Origin: Flavobacteriaceae bacterium CG2_30_31_66 | GTDB lineage: Bacteria > Bacteroidota > Bacteroidia > Flavobacteriales > Flavobacteriaceae | Direction of reading: 5' to 3' | DNA: 64,000 bases | Assembly (NCBI GenBank): GCA_001873065.1 | Contig: MNYM01000037.1 | Coordinates: forward strand, 62,001-126,000 | In this document: positions 15,646-24,423 of the stretch, piece after piece | How positions within the stretch are numbered: position 1 is the stretch's first letter | How the letters are laid out: each line of letters starts with the position of its first letter | Program-made: the position numbers and the translations under genes | Notes under the pieces: model-generated | Databases searched by the model: none | What the model saw: only the letters and a program-made list of their open reading frames with translations | Told to the model about the DNA's origin: nothing

Positions 15646-18546
15646 TTAAAATTTGATATTTGCACCAACCAAGAAAGTTCTTGGTCTTGGAAAATTCGTA
15701 TTGTCAATTCCGTTGGACAATTCAGGATCTAAACCAGAATAGTTGGTAATTGTAAATACATTTTGCATACCCGCCCAAATACGAATGCTGTTAGAAGCAA
15801 ATTTTTTGATTGGTTTGTCAAAAGTGTATCCCAAAGTAATGTTGTCCATTCTTAAGAAAGAAGCATTTTCTAAGTAAATATCTGAAAGGATAACATCTGA
15901 TGTACTGTTGAAATTGGTATTTAAAACTGAAGTAGGAACGTTTCCTAAAACCGCATTATCTTTCAATAAATCATATTGTGCTGAGCTAGAATTTACGTTG
16001 TTATATGCATAATTTCCTAAACTAGCACGTAAATTGAATGCCAAATCAAAATTCTTGTAGTTGAAGTTTGATTGAAAACCAAAAGTAAAATCAGCTTGAG
16101 GATTTCCTTTTAAATAGCGGTCATCAGAATTGATGATTCCATCTCCATTTAAATCTGCATAAGCACCCTCAATTGGTTTACCTGCGGTGTCATATAACTG
16201 CTTGTAAACATAAAAAGAATTTGGCGCAAAACCTTCTCTGTATAATAGAATGGTATTTCCAGTTCCTCCTGAGATATCTCCCTTAGGAATATCTTGATTT
16301 AGAGCCAATTCTTTAATTTCACGACCTAAATAAGTAGCATTTAAGTTTACATTCCAGTTTAGGTTTTCTTTTTTTATAACATCGGCATTCACCGTAAATT
16401 CTAAACCATTTACTTGTAAATCTCCAATGTTTTGAAATATTCTGTTCGTAAAGTTTGAAACATCTGCTACAGGAGCGTCAGATAATAAATCTGTAGAGTT
16501 TTTTTGGAAAGCATTGATAGAACCAGAAATTCTATTATTAAACAAACCATAATCTACTCCAATTTCAACGGTAGCAGTATTTTCCCATTTCAAAAAACTT
16601 CGTCCTTGTGTAATGGTTGATTCAATAGGATCATTGCCAAATAAGTATTGTGAATTTTGATTTCCAGAACGGTAAACATCAAGATATAATGATCCAGGAA
16701 TTCCATCTTGTTGACCATTGATACCATAAGAAGCACGCAATTTTAATTCAGAAATTACTTTATTATCTTTTAAAAAATCTTCATCACTCATTCTCCAAGC
16801 CAAAGCAGCTCCACCAAAATTATCCCATCTATTAGGACCAAAACGTGAAGTTCCATCTCGTCTGTAATTCAATGTTAATAAATATTTTTCATTGAAAGTA
16901 ATATTGGCTCTTGCTAGAAAACCAATCATTACAACAGGTGTATTGACATATGAAGTAAAACCAGGATCATTTGGATTTCTTAAGTTTCCTGTGCTATCTC
17001 CATTTCCATTAAAAGACTGATAATCATACCCAACTAAAACATCTGTTTTGAATTTGTTAAAAGTATTGATATAGTTTAAAGTTGCATAAAAGTTTTCATT
17101 TAAACTCTCATTAGTATAAGACCCCTCACTTCCTACAAAAATATCTGTATAATTTGCTGGACTATTTAAAGGACTAAAAAATGTACCATCTTGAACAGAT
17201 TTATCAAAACCAGCATTCATACTTACAATAACTTCTGGTAAAAAGTGTAATTTATAGTCAATTTTTAAATTACCAAATTGTCTAAATCTGTTAGATCTAT
17301 TATCATTTTGTAATAAAGCAGCAACTGGATTTCTTGTTCCATTGTCAATTAAAATTCCACCTGGAGTTCTTGTGATATGTTGATAAAAACCACCAAATGG
17401 TGATGTTGGGTCATACACAGGTTGTGTTGGGTCGTAACGCAAAGCTGCATTTACTTGACCTGCATCAGCAAATCTTTCGTTTACAAAAGCTCTATTATAG
17501 TTTAAATTTATTTTTAAATGATCATTAAAAAATGATGGACTCATTGTTAAAGATACATTCGCTCTATCAAATTGAGAAGTCAATATATTTCCTTCAATTT
17601 CTGAGAAATTTACTGAAAGACGTGTAGGTATTCTCTTAAAAATTTGACCACTTGCAGTTAAATTATGCTGAGTAGAAACTGATTGTTGGAATACTTCATT
17701 TTGCCAATTTGTATTCGCAGTTCCTAGTAAGCCAACATCATTTGGTCTTCTTGTAGCAATTAAACTTCTGTAAGCATCTCCATCAAAAACAGAAATTCTA
17801 TCTCTAATTTCTCCAAAAGCAACTTGATAGTCATAGTTTAATGAATAATCAGTTTTCCCTTTTTTAGTGGTAATAATGATTACACCATTTGCGCCTCTAG
17901 ATCCATAAATTGCGGTAGCAGAAGCATCTTTTAATACAGAGAAAGAGTCAATATCATTTGGGTTGATACTATTCAAATCAACACCAGATAATGGCAAACC
18001 ATCAATTACAACTAATGGGTCATTAGAAGCATCTAAAGAAGAGCCACCACGAATTCTAATTTGAGAACCAGAACCTGGAGCACCACTTGTGGTGATGTTT
18101 ACCCCAGCAACTCGTCCACTAATTAAATTTTCAGCGGTTACAATGTTTCCTTTGGTCATTTCTTTAGAAGTAATTGCTTCTACAGAACCAGTTGCGTCTT
18201 TTACAGTAGTAGTTCCATAACCTACAACAATAATTTCGTCAAGTTGTTCCAGAGAAGTCTCAAGTTCAACAACCAAATTTTTATTTGTACCAATTACAAT
18301 TTCTTGATCTGTAAAACCAAGATACCTAAAAACAAGTACTGCACCTGTTTTTACGTTTTCAATTGTGAATTTTCCGTCAAAATCCGTTTCAGTACCTTTT
18401 GTAGTACCTTTAATAACGACACTTACACCTGGCAAAGCATCACCAGATGTTTTTTCTTTTACAACTCCTTGAACAGTTTGTTGGGCAAACATGCTAAAAG
18501 AGGAGACTAAAAGAAATCCAATCAACAATAATTTAAAATTTTTCAT
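15646..18546 (-). CDS. susC: SusC/RagA-family TonB-dependent transporter (alpha-glucan locus)
   Basis: A 966-residue outer-membrane channel energised by TonB-ExbBD that imports maltodextrins together with SusD. The start is placed at 18546 (MKNFKLLLIGFLLVSSFSMF, signal peptide); an upstream in-frame Met at 18609 would add a non-signal extension. Residues about 22-100 are the CarboxypepD_reg-like domain (GVVKEKTSGDALPGVSVVIK), followed by the TonB-box region LDEIIVVGYGT, the plug (RIRGGSSLDASNDPLVVIDG, VLKDASATAIYGSRGANGVI) and a 22-strand barrel ending RPRTFLVGANIKF. It is the first gene of the minus-strand operon, with a LacI-type operator within its promoter. Confidence 0.94.
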   Translation of the reverse strand: MKNFKLLLIGFLLVSSFSMFAQQTVQGVVKEKTSGDALPGVSVVIKGTTKGTETDFDGKFTIENVKTGAVLVFRYLGFTDQEIVIGTNKNLVVELETSLEQLDEIIVVGYGTTTVKDATGSVEAITSKEMTKGNIVTAENLISGRVAGVNITTSGAPGSGSQIRIRGGSSLDASNDPLVVIDGLPLSGVDLNSINPNDIDSFSVLKDASATAIYGSRGANGVIIITTKKGKTDYSLNYDYQVAFGEIRDRISVFDGDAYRSLIATRRPNDVGLLGTANTNWQNEVFQQSVSTQHNLTASGQIFKRIPTRLSVNFSEIEGNILTSQFDRANVSLTMSPSFFNDHLKINLNYNRAFVNERFADAGQVNAALRYDPTQPVYDPTSPFGGFYQHITRTPGGILIDNGTRNPVAALLQNDNRSNRFRQFGNLKIDYKLHFLPEVIVSMNAGFDKSVQDGTFFSPLNSPANYTDIFVGSEGSYTNESLNENFYATLNYINTFNKFKTDVLVGYDYQSFNGNGDSTGNLRNPNDPGFTSYVNTPVVMIGFLARANITFNEKYLLTLNYRRDGTSRFGPNRWDNFGGAALAWRMSDEDFLKDNKVISELKLRASYGINGQQDGIPGSLYLDVYRSGNQNSQYLFGNDPIESTITQGRSFLKWENTATVEIGVDYGLFNNRISGSINAFQKNSTDLLSDAPVADVSNFTNRIFQNIGDLQVNGLEFTVNADVIKKENLNWNVNLNATYLGREIKELALNQDIPKGDISGGTGNTILLYREGFAPNSFYVYKQLYDTAGKPIEGAYADLNGDGIINSDDRYLKGNPQADFTFGFQSNFNYKNFDLAFNLRASLGNYAYNNVNSSSAQYDLLKDNAVLGNVPTSVLNTNFNSTSDVILSDIYLENASFLRMDNITLGYTFDKPIKKFASNSIRIWAGMQNVFTITNYSGLDPELSNGIDNTNFPRPRTFLVGANIKF

Positions 18547-18649
18547 GTATAATTTGTTAAATAATAACTGTAAATTTGATTTTGGTTTAACAATAAATTC
18601 ACATTTCACATTGTAAATATATTGAGTATCCCATTAAAATCAATACTCT

Positions 18650-18680
18650 CAAATTTACGAAATCGGTTTCGTGTTGACAA
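18650..18680 (-). promoter_or_regulatory. susC promoter (alpha-glucan locus)
   Basis: On the minus strand TTG (18680-18678) is followed after 20 bp by TAAATTTG (18657-18650), an exact match to the Bacteroidota TAnnTTTG element. It predicts a leader of roughly 97 nt before susC. The operator at 18657-18672 lies within the spacer. Confidence 0.7.
18657..18672. promoter_or_regulatory. LacI-family operator in the susC promoter spacer
   Basis: ACGAAATCGGTTTCGT is a 16-bp near-perfect palindrome (7 of 8 pairs) with a central CG, the typical form of LacI/PurR-family operators. It begins at the edge of the -7 element and ends 5 bp short of the -33 TTG. The divergent LacI-type gene begins 74 bp away. 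Binding here would block RNA polymerase, so simple repression is the most direct reading. Confidence 0.7.
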
Positions 18681-18722
18681 CTTTTTTTAAGAAAAATTTA
18701 TTATATTAGCAATAAATAACAT

Positions 18723-18739
18723 TAATTAGTGCCTAATTA
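18723..18739. promoter_or_regulatory. Palindrome in the LacI-gene leader
   Basis: TAATTAG (18723-18729) and CTAATTA (18733-18739) form a perfect 7-bp inverted repeat with 3-bp spacing, ending 6 bp before the regulator start codon. It could be an autoregulatory site or a small mRNA hairpin near the ribosome entry. A weak -7-like TATATTAG lies at 18702-18709. Confidence 0.35.
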
Positions 18740-18745
18740 TTAAAT

Positions 18746-19768
18746 ATGAAGAAAAAAATTACTATAAAGACAATTGCAAAGGAACTTGGGGTTTCAACTT
18801 CTACGGTTTCAAAAGCACTGAAAGATAGCCATGAAATTGGTAAAGAAACGAAAGACAAAATTCAAGCTTTTGCCAATTATTATAATTATAAACCCAATAG
18901 TTTGGCATTGCAATTGCGCAATAAAAAAACCAAAGTAATTGGTGTTATACTTCCTAAAATAGTACATCATTTTTTTTCAACAGTAATCAAAGGAATTGAG
19001 GCTGTTGCAAGTGAAAAAGGGTATCATATCATGGTTTGTTTTTCTAATGAAAACTATAAAAAAGAAGTAGAAACATTGCGGGTTTTATCGAATGGAAGTG
19101 TGGATGGATTAATCGTTTCAATTGCTAATGAAACTCTTGAAAATAAAGATTTTAATCATTTTTTTGAATTGCTTGACGACGATATTCCATTGGTGCTTTT
19201 TGATAGAGTTGTAGATGATATTTCTTGTGATAAAGTGGTTGTTGATGATGTAGGTGCAGGATATAAAGCCACCAAATATTTAATTAAAAATGGGTGTAAA
19301 AAAATTGCGTTAATTACAACCCCAAATCACGTTAATGTTGGTACTTTAAGAAGATTGGGTTATGAAAAAGCATTGATTGAATCTTATATTAAAACAGATA
19401 GAAGTTTGATTCTTGAAATCAATGAAAAAGAAAATATCAAAAACCAAATCGAAAAAGTATTTGAGCAAGAAATTGATGCTTTGTTTGCAGTTAACGAAAT
19501 TTATGCCGCAAATTCTATGAGAATTGCCAAGGAAAAAGGAATGCATATTCCTAATGATATCTCAATTATTGGCTTTACTGATGGCTTAATTTCAGAGTAT
19601 TCATCACCCTCAATTACTACAATCGCACAACACGGGTTTACGATGGGAAAACAAGCTGTTGAATTGTTAATTGAAAGAATAGAGAACAAAGCTGATTTTT
19701 TTACACCTAAGAAAATAGTGATTTCAAGTGACTTAAAATTACGAGAATCTACGAAAACGTCGTCGTAA
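18746..19768 (+). CDS. LacI-family transcriptional regulator of the alpha-glucan locus
   Basis: A 340-residue DNA-binding regulator. Residues 1-55 are the LacI helix-turn-helix and hinge (TIKTIAKELGVSTSTVSKAL, then YYNYKPNSLALQLRNKKT). The rest is a periplasmic-binding-protein-like sensor domain with VIGVILPKIVHHFFSTVIKG, DGLIVSIANET, DIPLVLFDRVVDDI and a late DISIIGFTDG motif. It probably binds a maltose-type ligand and controls both divergent arms; that is inferred from its central position and the operator-like palindrome in front of susC. Bacteroidota maltose loci often have either this type of regulator or SusR. The length is normal and no anomaly is seen. Confidence 0.9.
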   Translation: MKKKITIKTIAKELGVSTSTVSKALKDSHEIGKETKDKIQAFANYYNYKPNSLALQLRNKKTKVIGVILPKIVHHFFSTVIKGIEAVASEKGYHIMVCFSNENYKKEVETLRVLSNGSVDGLIVSIANETLENKDFNHFFELLDDDIPLVLFDRVVDDISCDKVVVDDVGAGYKATKYLIKNGCKKIALITTPNHVNVGTLRRLGYEKALIESYIKTDRSLILEINEKENIKNQIEKVFEQEIDALFAVNEIYAANSMRIAKEKGMHIPNDISIIGFTDGLISEYSSPSITTIAQHGFTMGKQAVELLIERIENKADFFTPKKIVISSDLKLRESTKTSS

Positions 19769-19787
19769 AATTTGCGTAGGTTTTTTA

Positions 19788-19815
19788 TTGATATAATAAA
19801 AAAAACATATATTTG
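19788..19815 (+). promoter_or_regulatory. Promoter of the MFS/beta-PGM/GH65 operon
   Basis: TTG (19788-19790), 17 bp, then TATATTTG (19808-19815), an exact TAnnTTTG match. Transcription would start near 19822, giving a leader of about 90 nt that contains two overlapping inverted repeats. Confidence 0.65.
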
Positions 19816-19863
19816 TTACCAAATTAGGATTTATCAATAAATTACATTTCACACTTAGTAATT

Positions 19864-19911
19864 GATAAGTCTAATAAACTTATCGAAATATTCACATTTA
19901 ATATTCGATAA
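19864..19911 (+). promoter_or_regulatory. Overlapping, mutually exclusive hairpins at the MFS start codon
   Basis: Hairpin A pairs GATAAGT (19864-19870) with ACTTATC (19878-19884), loop 7 nt. Hairpin B pairs TTATCGAAATATT (19880-19892) with AATATTCGATAA (19900-19911), with one bulged A and a 7-nt loop, and draws the A of the start codon into the stem. The two share 19880-19884 and cannot form together. The same repeats could instead be DNA operators. Confidence 0.45.
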
Positions 19912-21275
19912 TGGAAAAGCGTAAATTAAGTTTCTGGCAAATCTGGAACATGAGTTTTGGGTTTCTTGGAATCCAAATGGGGTTCGCCCTTCAAAATGCC
20001 AACGCAAGTAGAATTTTACAAATTTTTGGAGCAGATGTCCATGAACTTTCATGGTTTTGGGTTATTGCACCTTTAATGGGATTGATTGTTCAACCTATTA
20101 TCGGTCACTATAGTGACAAAACTTGGGGAATATTTGGAAGGAGAAAACCTTATTTTTTAGTAGGCGCTGTTTTAGCATCTGTGGGATTGATTTTAATGCC
20201 ACAGGCTGATATGTTTATCGCAATTCTTCCAGCACTTTGGGTAGGAGCAGGATTTTTAATGATCATGGATGCTTCTTTCAACATTGCTATGGAACCTTTC
20301 AGAGCTTTGGTTGGGGATAATTTAAGAACTGACCAACGAACTTTAGGATTTAGCATTCAAACTGCGTTGATTGGTTTTGGCGCAGTTGTAGGTTCTTGGT
20401 TGCCTTATGTTCTAACGAATTTTTTTGGTGTATCCAATGAAACTTCTGCTGGCTTTGTTCCTGCAAATTTAATTTGGTCGTTTATTTTAGGAGCCGCTGT
20501 TTTAATCATTTCTATTTTAGTAACCGTAATCACTACTAAAGAATACACTCCACAAGAATTAGACAGTTTTGAAGACGAACAAGCGCATTCTAATGCCATG
20601 GAAAAAGATGGCGAAAAAGAAAAATCTAGTTTATTAGATATTTTTGACGATTTCAAAAAAATGCCAACTACCATGCGTCAATTAAGTTGGGTGCAATTTT
20701 TTTCTTGGTTTGGGCTTTTTGGAATGTGGGTTTTTGCGGTTCCTGCAATAGCACAACACGTATATGATTTACCTTATACAGATAGTAGCAGTGCATCTTA
20801 TCAAGACGCTGGAGATTGGGTTGGAATTCTTTTTGGAGTTTACAATTTAATTTCTGCTTTTTATGCGTTTGCATTGCCTTATATTGCCAAAAAACTTGGT
20901 AGAAAAAAAACACATTCAGTTTCACTAATCATTGGAGGTTTGGGATTGTTATCCATTTATATCATGCCAAATGAAAATTGGTTGGTAGTTTCAATGATTG
21001 GTGTTGGAATTGCTTGGGCAAGTATTTTAGCAATGCCTTACGCTATTTTAGCAGGTTCTATTTCTCCAAAGAAAATGGGTGTTTACATGGGAATTTTTAA
21101 TTTTTTCATTGTAATTCCTCAAATTATAAATTCACTGATTGGAGGGCCGCTCGTAAAATATGCTTATAACAATCACGCTATTTTTGCGTTGATGGTTAGT
21201 GGAGTTAGCTTTTTAATTGCAGCTGCACTTGTTTATAAAGTGAAAGATGTAGATGATGTTGTAAAAACTATTTAA
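19911..21275 (+). CDS. MFS maltose/maltodextrin transporter (inner membrane)
   Basis: A 454-residue, 12-helix major facilitator that should move maltose or short maltodextrins from periplasm to cytoplasm, probably with protons. Visible features are the opening segment SFWQIWNMSFGFLGIQMGFA, the loop motif GHYSDKTWGIFGRRKPY typical of the SLC45/GPH-like sugar transporters, a charged central cytoplasmic loop (about residues 222-250) and a second-half motif AKKLGRKKTH. The beta-phosphoglucomutase ATG follows the stop codon directly, and a GH65 phosphorylase lies next, an arrangement that supports maltose import. Substrate is inferred from context. The leader contains competing hairpins. Confidence 0.88.
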   Translation: MEKRKLSFWQIWNMSFGFLGIQMGFALQNANASRILQIFGADVHELSWFWVIAPLMGLIVQPIIGHYSDKTWGIFGRRKPYFLVGAVLASVGLILMPQADMFIAILPALWVGAGFLMIMDASFNIAMEPFRALVGDNLRTDQRTLGFSIQTALIGFGAVVGSWLPYVLTNFFGVSNETSAGFVPANLIWSFILGAAVLIISILVTVITTKEYTPQELDSFEDEQAHSNAMEKDGEKEKSSLLDIFDDFKKMPTTMRQLSWVQFFSWFGLFGMWVFAVPAIAQHVYDLPYTDSSSASYQDAGDWVGILFGVYNLISAFYAFALPYIAKKLGRKKTHSVSLIIGGLGLLSIYIMPNENWLVVSMIGVGIAWASILAMPYAILAGSISPKKMGVYMGIFNFFIVIPQIINSLIGGPLVKYAYNNHAIFALMVSGVSFLIAAALVYKVKDVDDVVKTI

Positions 21276-21941
21276 ATGAAAAAAGGAATTATTTTTGATT
21301 TGGATGGCGTTATTGTTGATACCGCCAAATACCATTATTTAGCTTGGAGAAAACTAGCAAATCGGTTAGGATTTGAATTTTCTCAAAAACAAAATGAATT
21401 GTTCAAAGGAGTGAGTAGAAAACGTTGCATGGATATTTTATTAGAAATGGGCAATGTTACTGCAACTCAAGAACAAAAAGAGGCTTGGATGATCGAAAAA
21501 AATGACGATTATCTTGCCTTTATTGAAGAAATGGATGATTCAGAAATTCTTCCTGATGTTCCAAAAATGCTACATTTTTTAAAAGATAATACTATTCCAA
21601 TTGCCTTAGGATCAGCAAGCAAAAATGCAAAACCGATTTTAGAAAAAGTGGGATTATTGTCGTATTTTGATGCGATTGTTGACGGAAATAACGTCACAAA
21701 AGCAAAACCAGACCCAGAAGTTTTTTTGTTAGCAGCCGAAAAATTAGGAGTCGAAGCAACAAATTGTATCGTTTTTGAGGATGCTGTTGCTGGTATTGAA
21801 GCTGCAAATGCTGCCAATATGATGAGTATTGGCATTGGTGAAAAAGAAGTGCTATCAGAAGCAACATTTATTTTTAAAGATTTTACAGAAATCAGTATCA
21901 ATTTTATGAACGATTTAATTCAATTAGAAAAAAAAGATTAG
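21276..21941 (+). CDS. pgmB: Beta-phosphoglucomutase
   Basis: A 221-residue HAD-superfamily enzyme that interconverts beta-glucose-1-phosphate and glucose-6-phosphate, linking maltose phosphorolysis to glycolysis. It has the HAD nucleophile motif FDLDGVIVDTA with Asp8 (phosphorylated) and Asp10 (acid/base). The cap-domain segment FKGVSRKRCMDILL follows, then LGSASKNAKPIL (motif II), KAKPDPEVFLLAAEKL (motif III) and VFEDAVAGIEAANAANM (motif IV). The length is typical. Its start codon directly abuts the MFS stop and a GH65 enzyme follows, which is the expected partnership because GH65 maltose phosphorylase releases the beta anomer. Confidence 0.94.
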   Translation: MKKGIIFDLDGVIVDTAKYHYLAWRKLANRLGFEFSQKQNELFKGVSRKRCMDILLEMGNVTATQEQKEAWMIEKNDDYLAFIEEMDDSEILPDVPKMLHFLKDNTIPIALGSASKNAKPILEKVGLLSYFDAIVDGNNVTKAKPDPEVFLLAAEKLGVEATNCIVFEDAVAGIEAANAANMMSIGIGEKEVLSEATFIFKDFTEISINFMNDLIQLEKKD

Positions 21942-21960
21942 AAAAAAAGTGAAAAGAAGT

Positions 21961-22025
21961 AAGAAAAGAGAACCAAGAAGATGTCTTAATTAATAATTCA
22001 TCTTAATTCTTTCCTCTTTTTTCTT
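21961..22025 (+). promoter_or_regulatory. Imperfect stem-loop between pgmB and the GH65 gene
   Basis: AAGATG (21978-21983) pairs with CATCTT (21999-22004). Outside it, the purine run AAGAAAAGAG (21961-21970) can pair with the pyrimidine run CTCTTTTTTCTT (22014-22025) with two unpaired bases. It could stabilise or segment the operon mRNA. No clean T-tail supports termination. Confidence 0.3.
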
Positions 22026-22051
22026 GCCTTTTAACTCTAAAATAACAAGAA

Positions 22052-24358
22052 ATGAATCAAGATTATATACAACCAAATGAATGGTCAATTATCGAAGAAG
22101 GGTTTGATCCGAAAAGAGTAAAATCTTCTGAAAGTTTATTTAGTATTGGCAATGGAGCTATGGGTCAACGTGCCAACTTCGAAGAAAATTATTCTGGAGA
22201 AACTTTTCAAGGAAGTTATATTGCAGGAGTTTATTATCCTGACAAAACCAGAGTTGGATGGTGGAAAAATGGCTATCCAGAATATTTTGCAAAAGTGTTA
22301 AACGCACCAAATTGGATTGGAATTAATATCAAAATTAACGACGAAACATTAGATTTAAACACGTGTAAAGAAGTTTCAAAATTTAAAAGAGAACTCAACA
22401 TGAAAGAAGGTTGGTTGGCTAGAAGTTTTGAAGCTATTTTGCAAAATAATGTAAAAATCAACGTTGAAATTAAACGTTTTTTGAGTTTAGAGTTGGATGA
22501 AATAGGAGCAATAAGCTACAACATCACTCCAATAAATTCGGATGCAACAATCATATATACTCCTTATTTGGATGCTTCTATTACAAATGTAGATTCCAAT
22601 TGGGCTGACCAATTTTGGGATGTTTTGGAAGTTTCTCAGCAAAATCAGCAATCATTTATTGTTGCAAAAACAATGAAAACGCATTTTCATACGTGTACAT
22701 TTATGCAATCAACCATTTTTATAGATGGAAAAGAATTGTTGGTTGATGCTATAAATCAAAAGGAAGAAAAGTTAGTTTCAAGTACATTTCAATCAGAAAT
22801 CAAAAAAAATCAAACGTTTTCAATTCATAAATTTGGTGGTTATGTTGTTGATAGAAATCATCCAAAAAATGCTTTAATTGAAGCTGCAAAAGAGATTTTG
22901 AACAAAGCTGTTAGTTTTGGATTCGAAAATTTGCTGGAAATGCAAAAACAATCTTGGGCTAAAATTTGGGAAATGGCAGACATCTCAATTGTGGGTGACG
23001 TAAAAGCGCAACAAGGAATTCGTTTCAATATTTTTCAACTTAATCAAACGTATTTGGGGACAGATGCATCCCTAAATATTGGTCCAAAAGGGTTTACTGG
23101 AGAAAAATATGGAGGAAGCACATATTGGGATACTGAAGCGTATTGCATTCCTTTTTATATGGCTACCAAAGATCAATCTGTTGCTCGAAAATTACTGGAA
23201 TATAGATACAATCATCTTGAAAAAGCCATTGAAAATGCTCAGAAATTAGGTTTCAAAAATGGTGCTGCATTATATCCAATGGTAACCATGAATGGTGAAG
23301 AATGTCATAACGAATGGGAAATTACCTTCGAAGAAATTCACAGAAATGGTGCGATTGCTTTTGCAATTTACAATTACCACCGTTTTACAAACGACTATTC
23401 ATACATCCCTGAAAAAGGAATGGAGGTTTTAATAGGAATTGCGCGTTTTTGGCATCAAAGAGCTACTTTCTCTTCGGATAAAAACAAGTTTGTAATATTA
23501 GGAGTAACTGGCCCAAACGAATATGAAAATAATGTAAATAATAATTTTTATACAAATTATATTGCAAAATGGTGTATCAATTATGCCTTAGAAAATATTG
23601 CGATTTTAAAGTTAGATTACAGTACAGATTATAAAAGAATTAAAGAAAAAACTACTTTTTCTGAGGAAGAATTGGCTGCTTGGAAAAATGTTGCTGACAA
23701 TATGTATTTTCCATTTTCTGAAAAACACCAAGTATTTTTGCAACAAGATGGTTTTTTAGACAAAGAATTAATTACAGTAGCTGATTTGGATAAAACGCAA
23801 AGACCTATCAATCAAAAATGGAGTTGGGATCGAATTTTACGCTCACCATATATCAAACAAGCAGATACTTTACAAGGTTTTTACTTTTTTGAAGACGATT
23901 TTTCTACAGAAGAATTGGCGCGTCATTTTGATTTTTATGAACCATTTACAGTACATGAAAGTTCACTTTCGCCCTGTGTTCACAGCATTCAGGCTTCTAA
24001 AATTAATAGAATTGAACAAGCGTATACGTTTTATTTACGTACTTCTCGTTTGGATTTGGACGATTATAATCATGAAGTGGAAGAAGGATTGCACATCACT
24101 TCAATGGCAGGAACATGGATGAGTATTGTAGAAGGTTTTGGCGGAATGCGAATCAAAAATAACATGCTTTCTTTTGAACCAAAAATTCCAAAACAATGGA
24201 ATTCGTATTCATTTAAAGTGAATTTTAGAAATACGGTTGTAAAAATCAATGTGCAACAAAATGGCACTCATTTCACTGTTGATGGAAATGAAGAACTGAC
24301 CATTTTAGTGAATGATAAACCTATTAAAGTTGTATCAAATAATTTAGTTACTGTGTAG
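22052..24358 (+). CDS. GH65 maltose phosphorylase
   Basis: A 768-residue cytoplasmic enzyme without signal peptide that splits maltose with phosphate into glucose and beta-glucose-1-phosphate. Features: N-terminal beta-sandwich opening with SLFSIGNGAMGQRANFEENY; an (alpha/alpha)6 barrel with YGGSTYWDTEAYCIPFYMAT; the catalytic-acid region EECHNEWEITFEEIHRN (residues about 416-432, Glu421/Glu423/Glu427 cluster); VTGPNEYENNVNNNFYTNY; and a late KWSWDRILRSPYIKQADTLQ block. This combination is strongly like maltose phosphorylases rather than trehalose or kojibiose phosphorylases, and the preceding beta-phosphoglucomutase agrees. The exact disaccharide is the remaining uncertainty. Confidence 0.92.
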   Translation: MNQDYIQPNEWSIIEEGFDPKRVKSSESLFSIGNGAMGQRANFEENYSGETFQGSYIAGVYYPDKTRVGWWKNGYPEYFAKVLNAPNWIGINIKINDETLDLNTCKEVSKFKRELNMKEGWLARSFEAILQNNVKINVEIKRFLSLELDEIGAISYNITPINSDATIIYTPYLDASITNVDSNWADQFWDVLEVSQQNQQSFIVAKTMKTHFHTCTFMQSTIFIDGKELLVDAINQKEEKLVSSTFQSEIKKNQTFSIHKFGGYVVDRNHPKNALIEAAKEILNKAVSFGFENLLEMQKQSWAKIWEMADISIVGDVKAQQGIRFNIFQLNQTYLGTDASLNIGPKGFTGEKYGGSTYWDTEAYCIPFYMATKDQSVARKLLEYRYNHLEKAIENAQKLGFKNGAALYPMVTMNGEECHNEWEITFEEIHRNGAIAFAIYNYHRFTNDYSYIPEKGMEVLIGIARFWHQRATFSSDKNKFVILGVTGPNEYENNVNNNFYTNYIAKWCINYALENIAILKLDYSTDYKRIKEKTTFSEEELAAWKNVADNMYFPFSEKHQVFLQQDGFLDKELITVADLDKTQRPINQKWSWDRILRSPYIKQADTLQGFYFFEDDFSTEELARHFDFYEPFTVHESSLSPCVHSIQASKINRIEQAYTFYLRTSRLDLDDYNHEVEEGLHITSMAGTWMSIVEGFGGMRIKNNMLSFEPKIPKQWNSYSFKVNFRNTVVKINVQQNGTHFTVDGNEELTILVNDKPIKVVSNNLVTV

Positions 24359-24368
24359 TTTTTTTTTT

Positions 24369-24406
24369 GAAAGTACGGTTGGTTTTTAATAATTAACTGT
24401 ACTTTC
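24369..24406 (+). terminator. Hairpin after GH65, possible attenuator
   Basis: GAAAGTACGGTT (24369-24380) pairs with AACTGTACTTTC (24395-24406) with one G-T pair and a 14-nt loop. The T-tail is poor (TTTA), so partial termination or mRNA stabilisation between the cytoplasmic genes and the periplasmic glycosidase genes is more likely than a full stop. Confidence 0.4.
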
Positions 24407-24423
24407 TTTAACACTCATAAATC

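Noticed and set aside
18547..18609. Longer N-terminus for the alpha-glucan SusC
   Set aside because: The extra 21 residues precede a normal signal peptide at 18546 and would place it internally.
20405..20674. 89-codon minus-strand frame within the MFS gene
   Set aside because: It is a reverse-frame shadow of a well-conserved transporter and has no family features.
24359..24423. Full terminator splitting the plus-strand alpha-glucan arm into two operons
   Set aside because: The hairpin is real but its T-tail is weak and no TAnnTTTG element follows it, so a complete stop is not supported.
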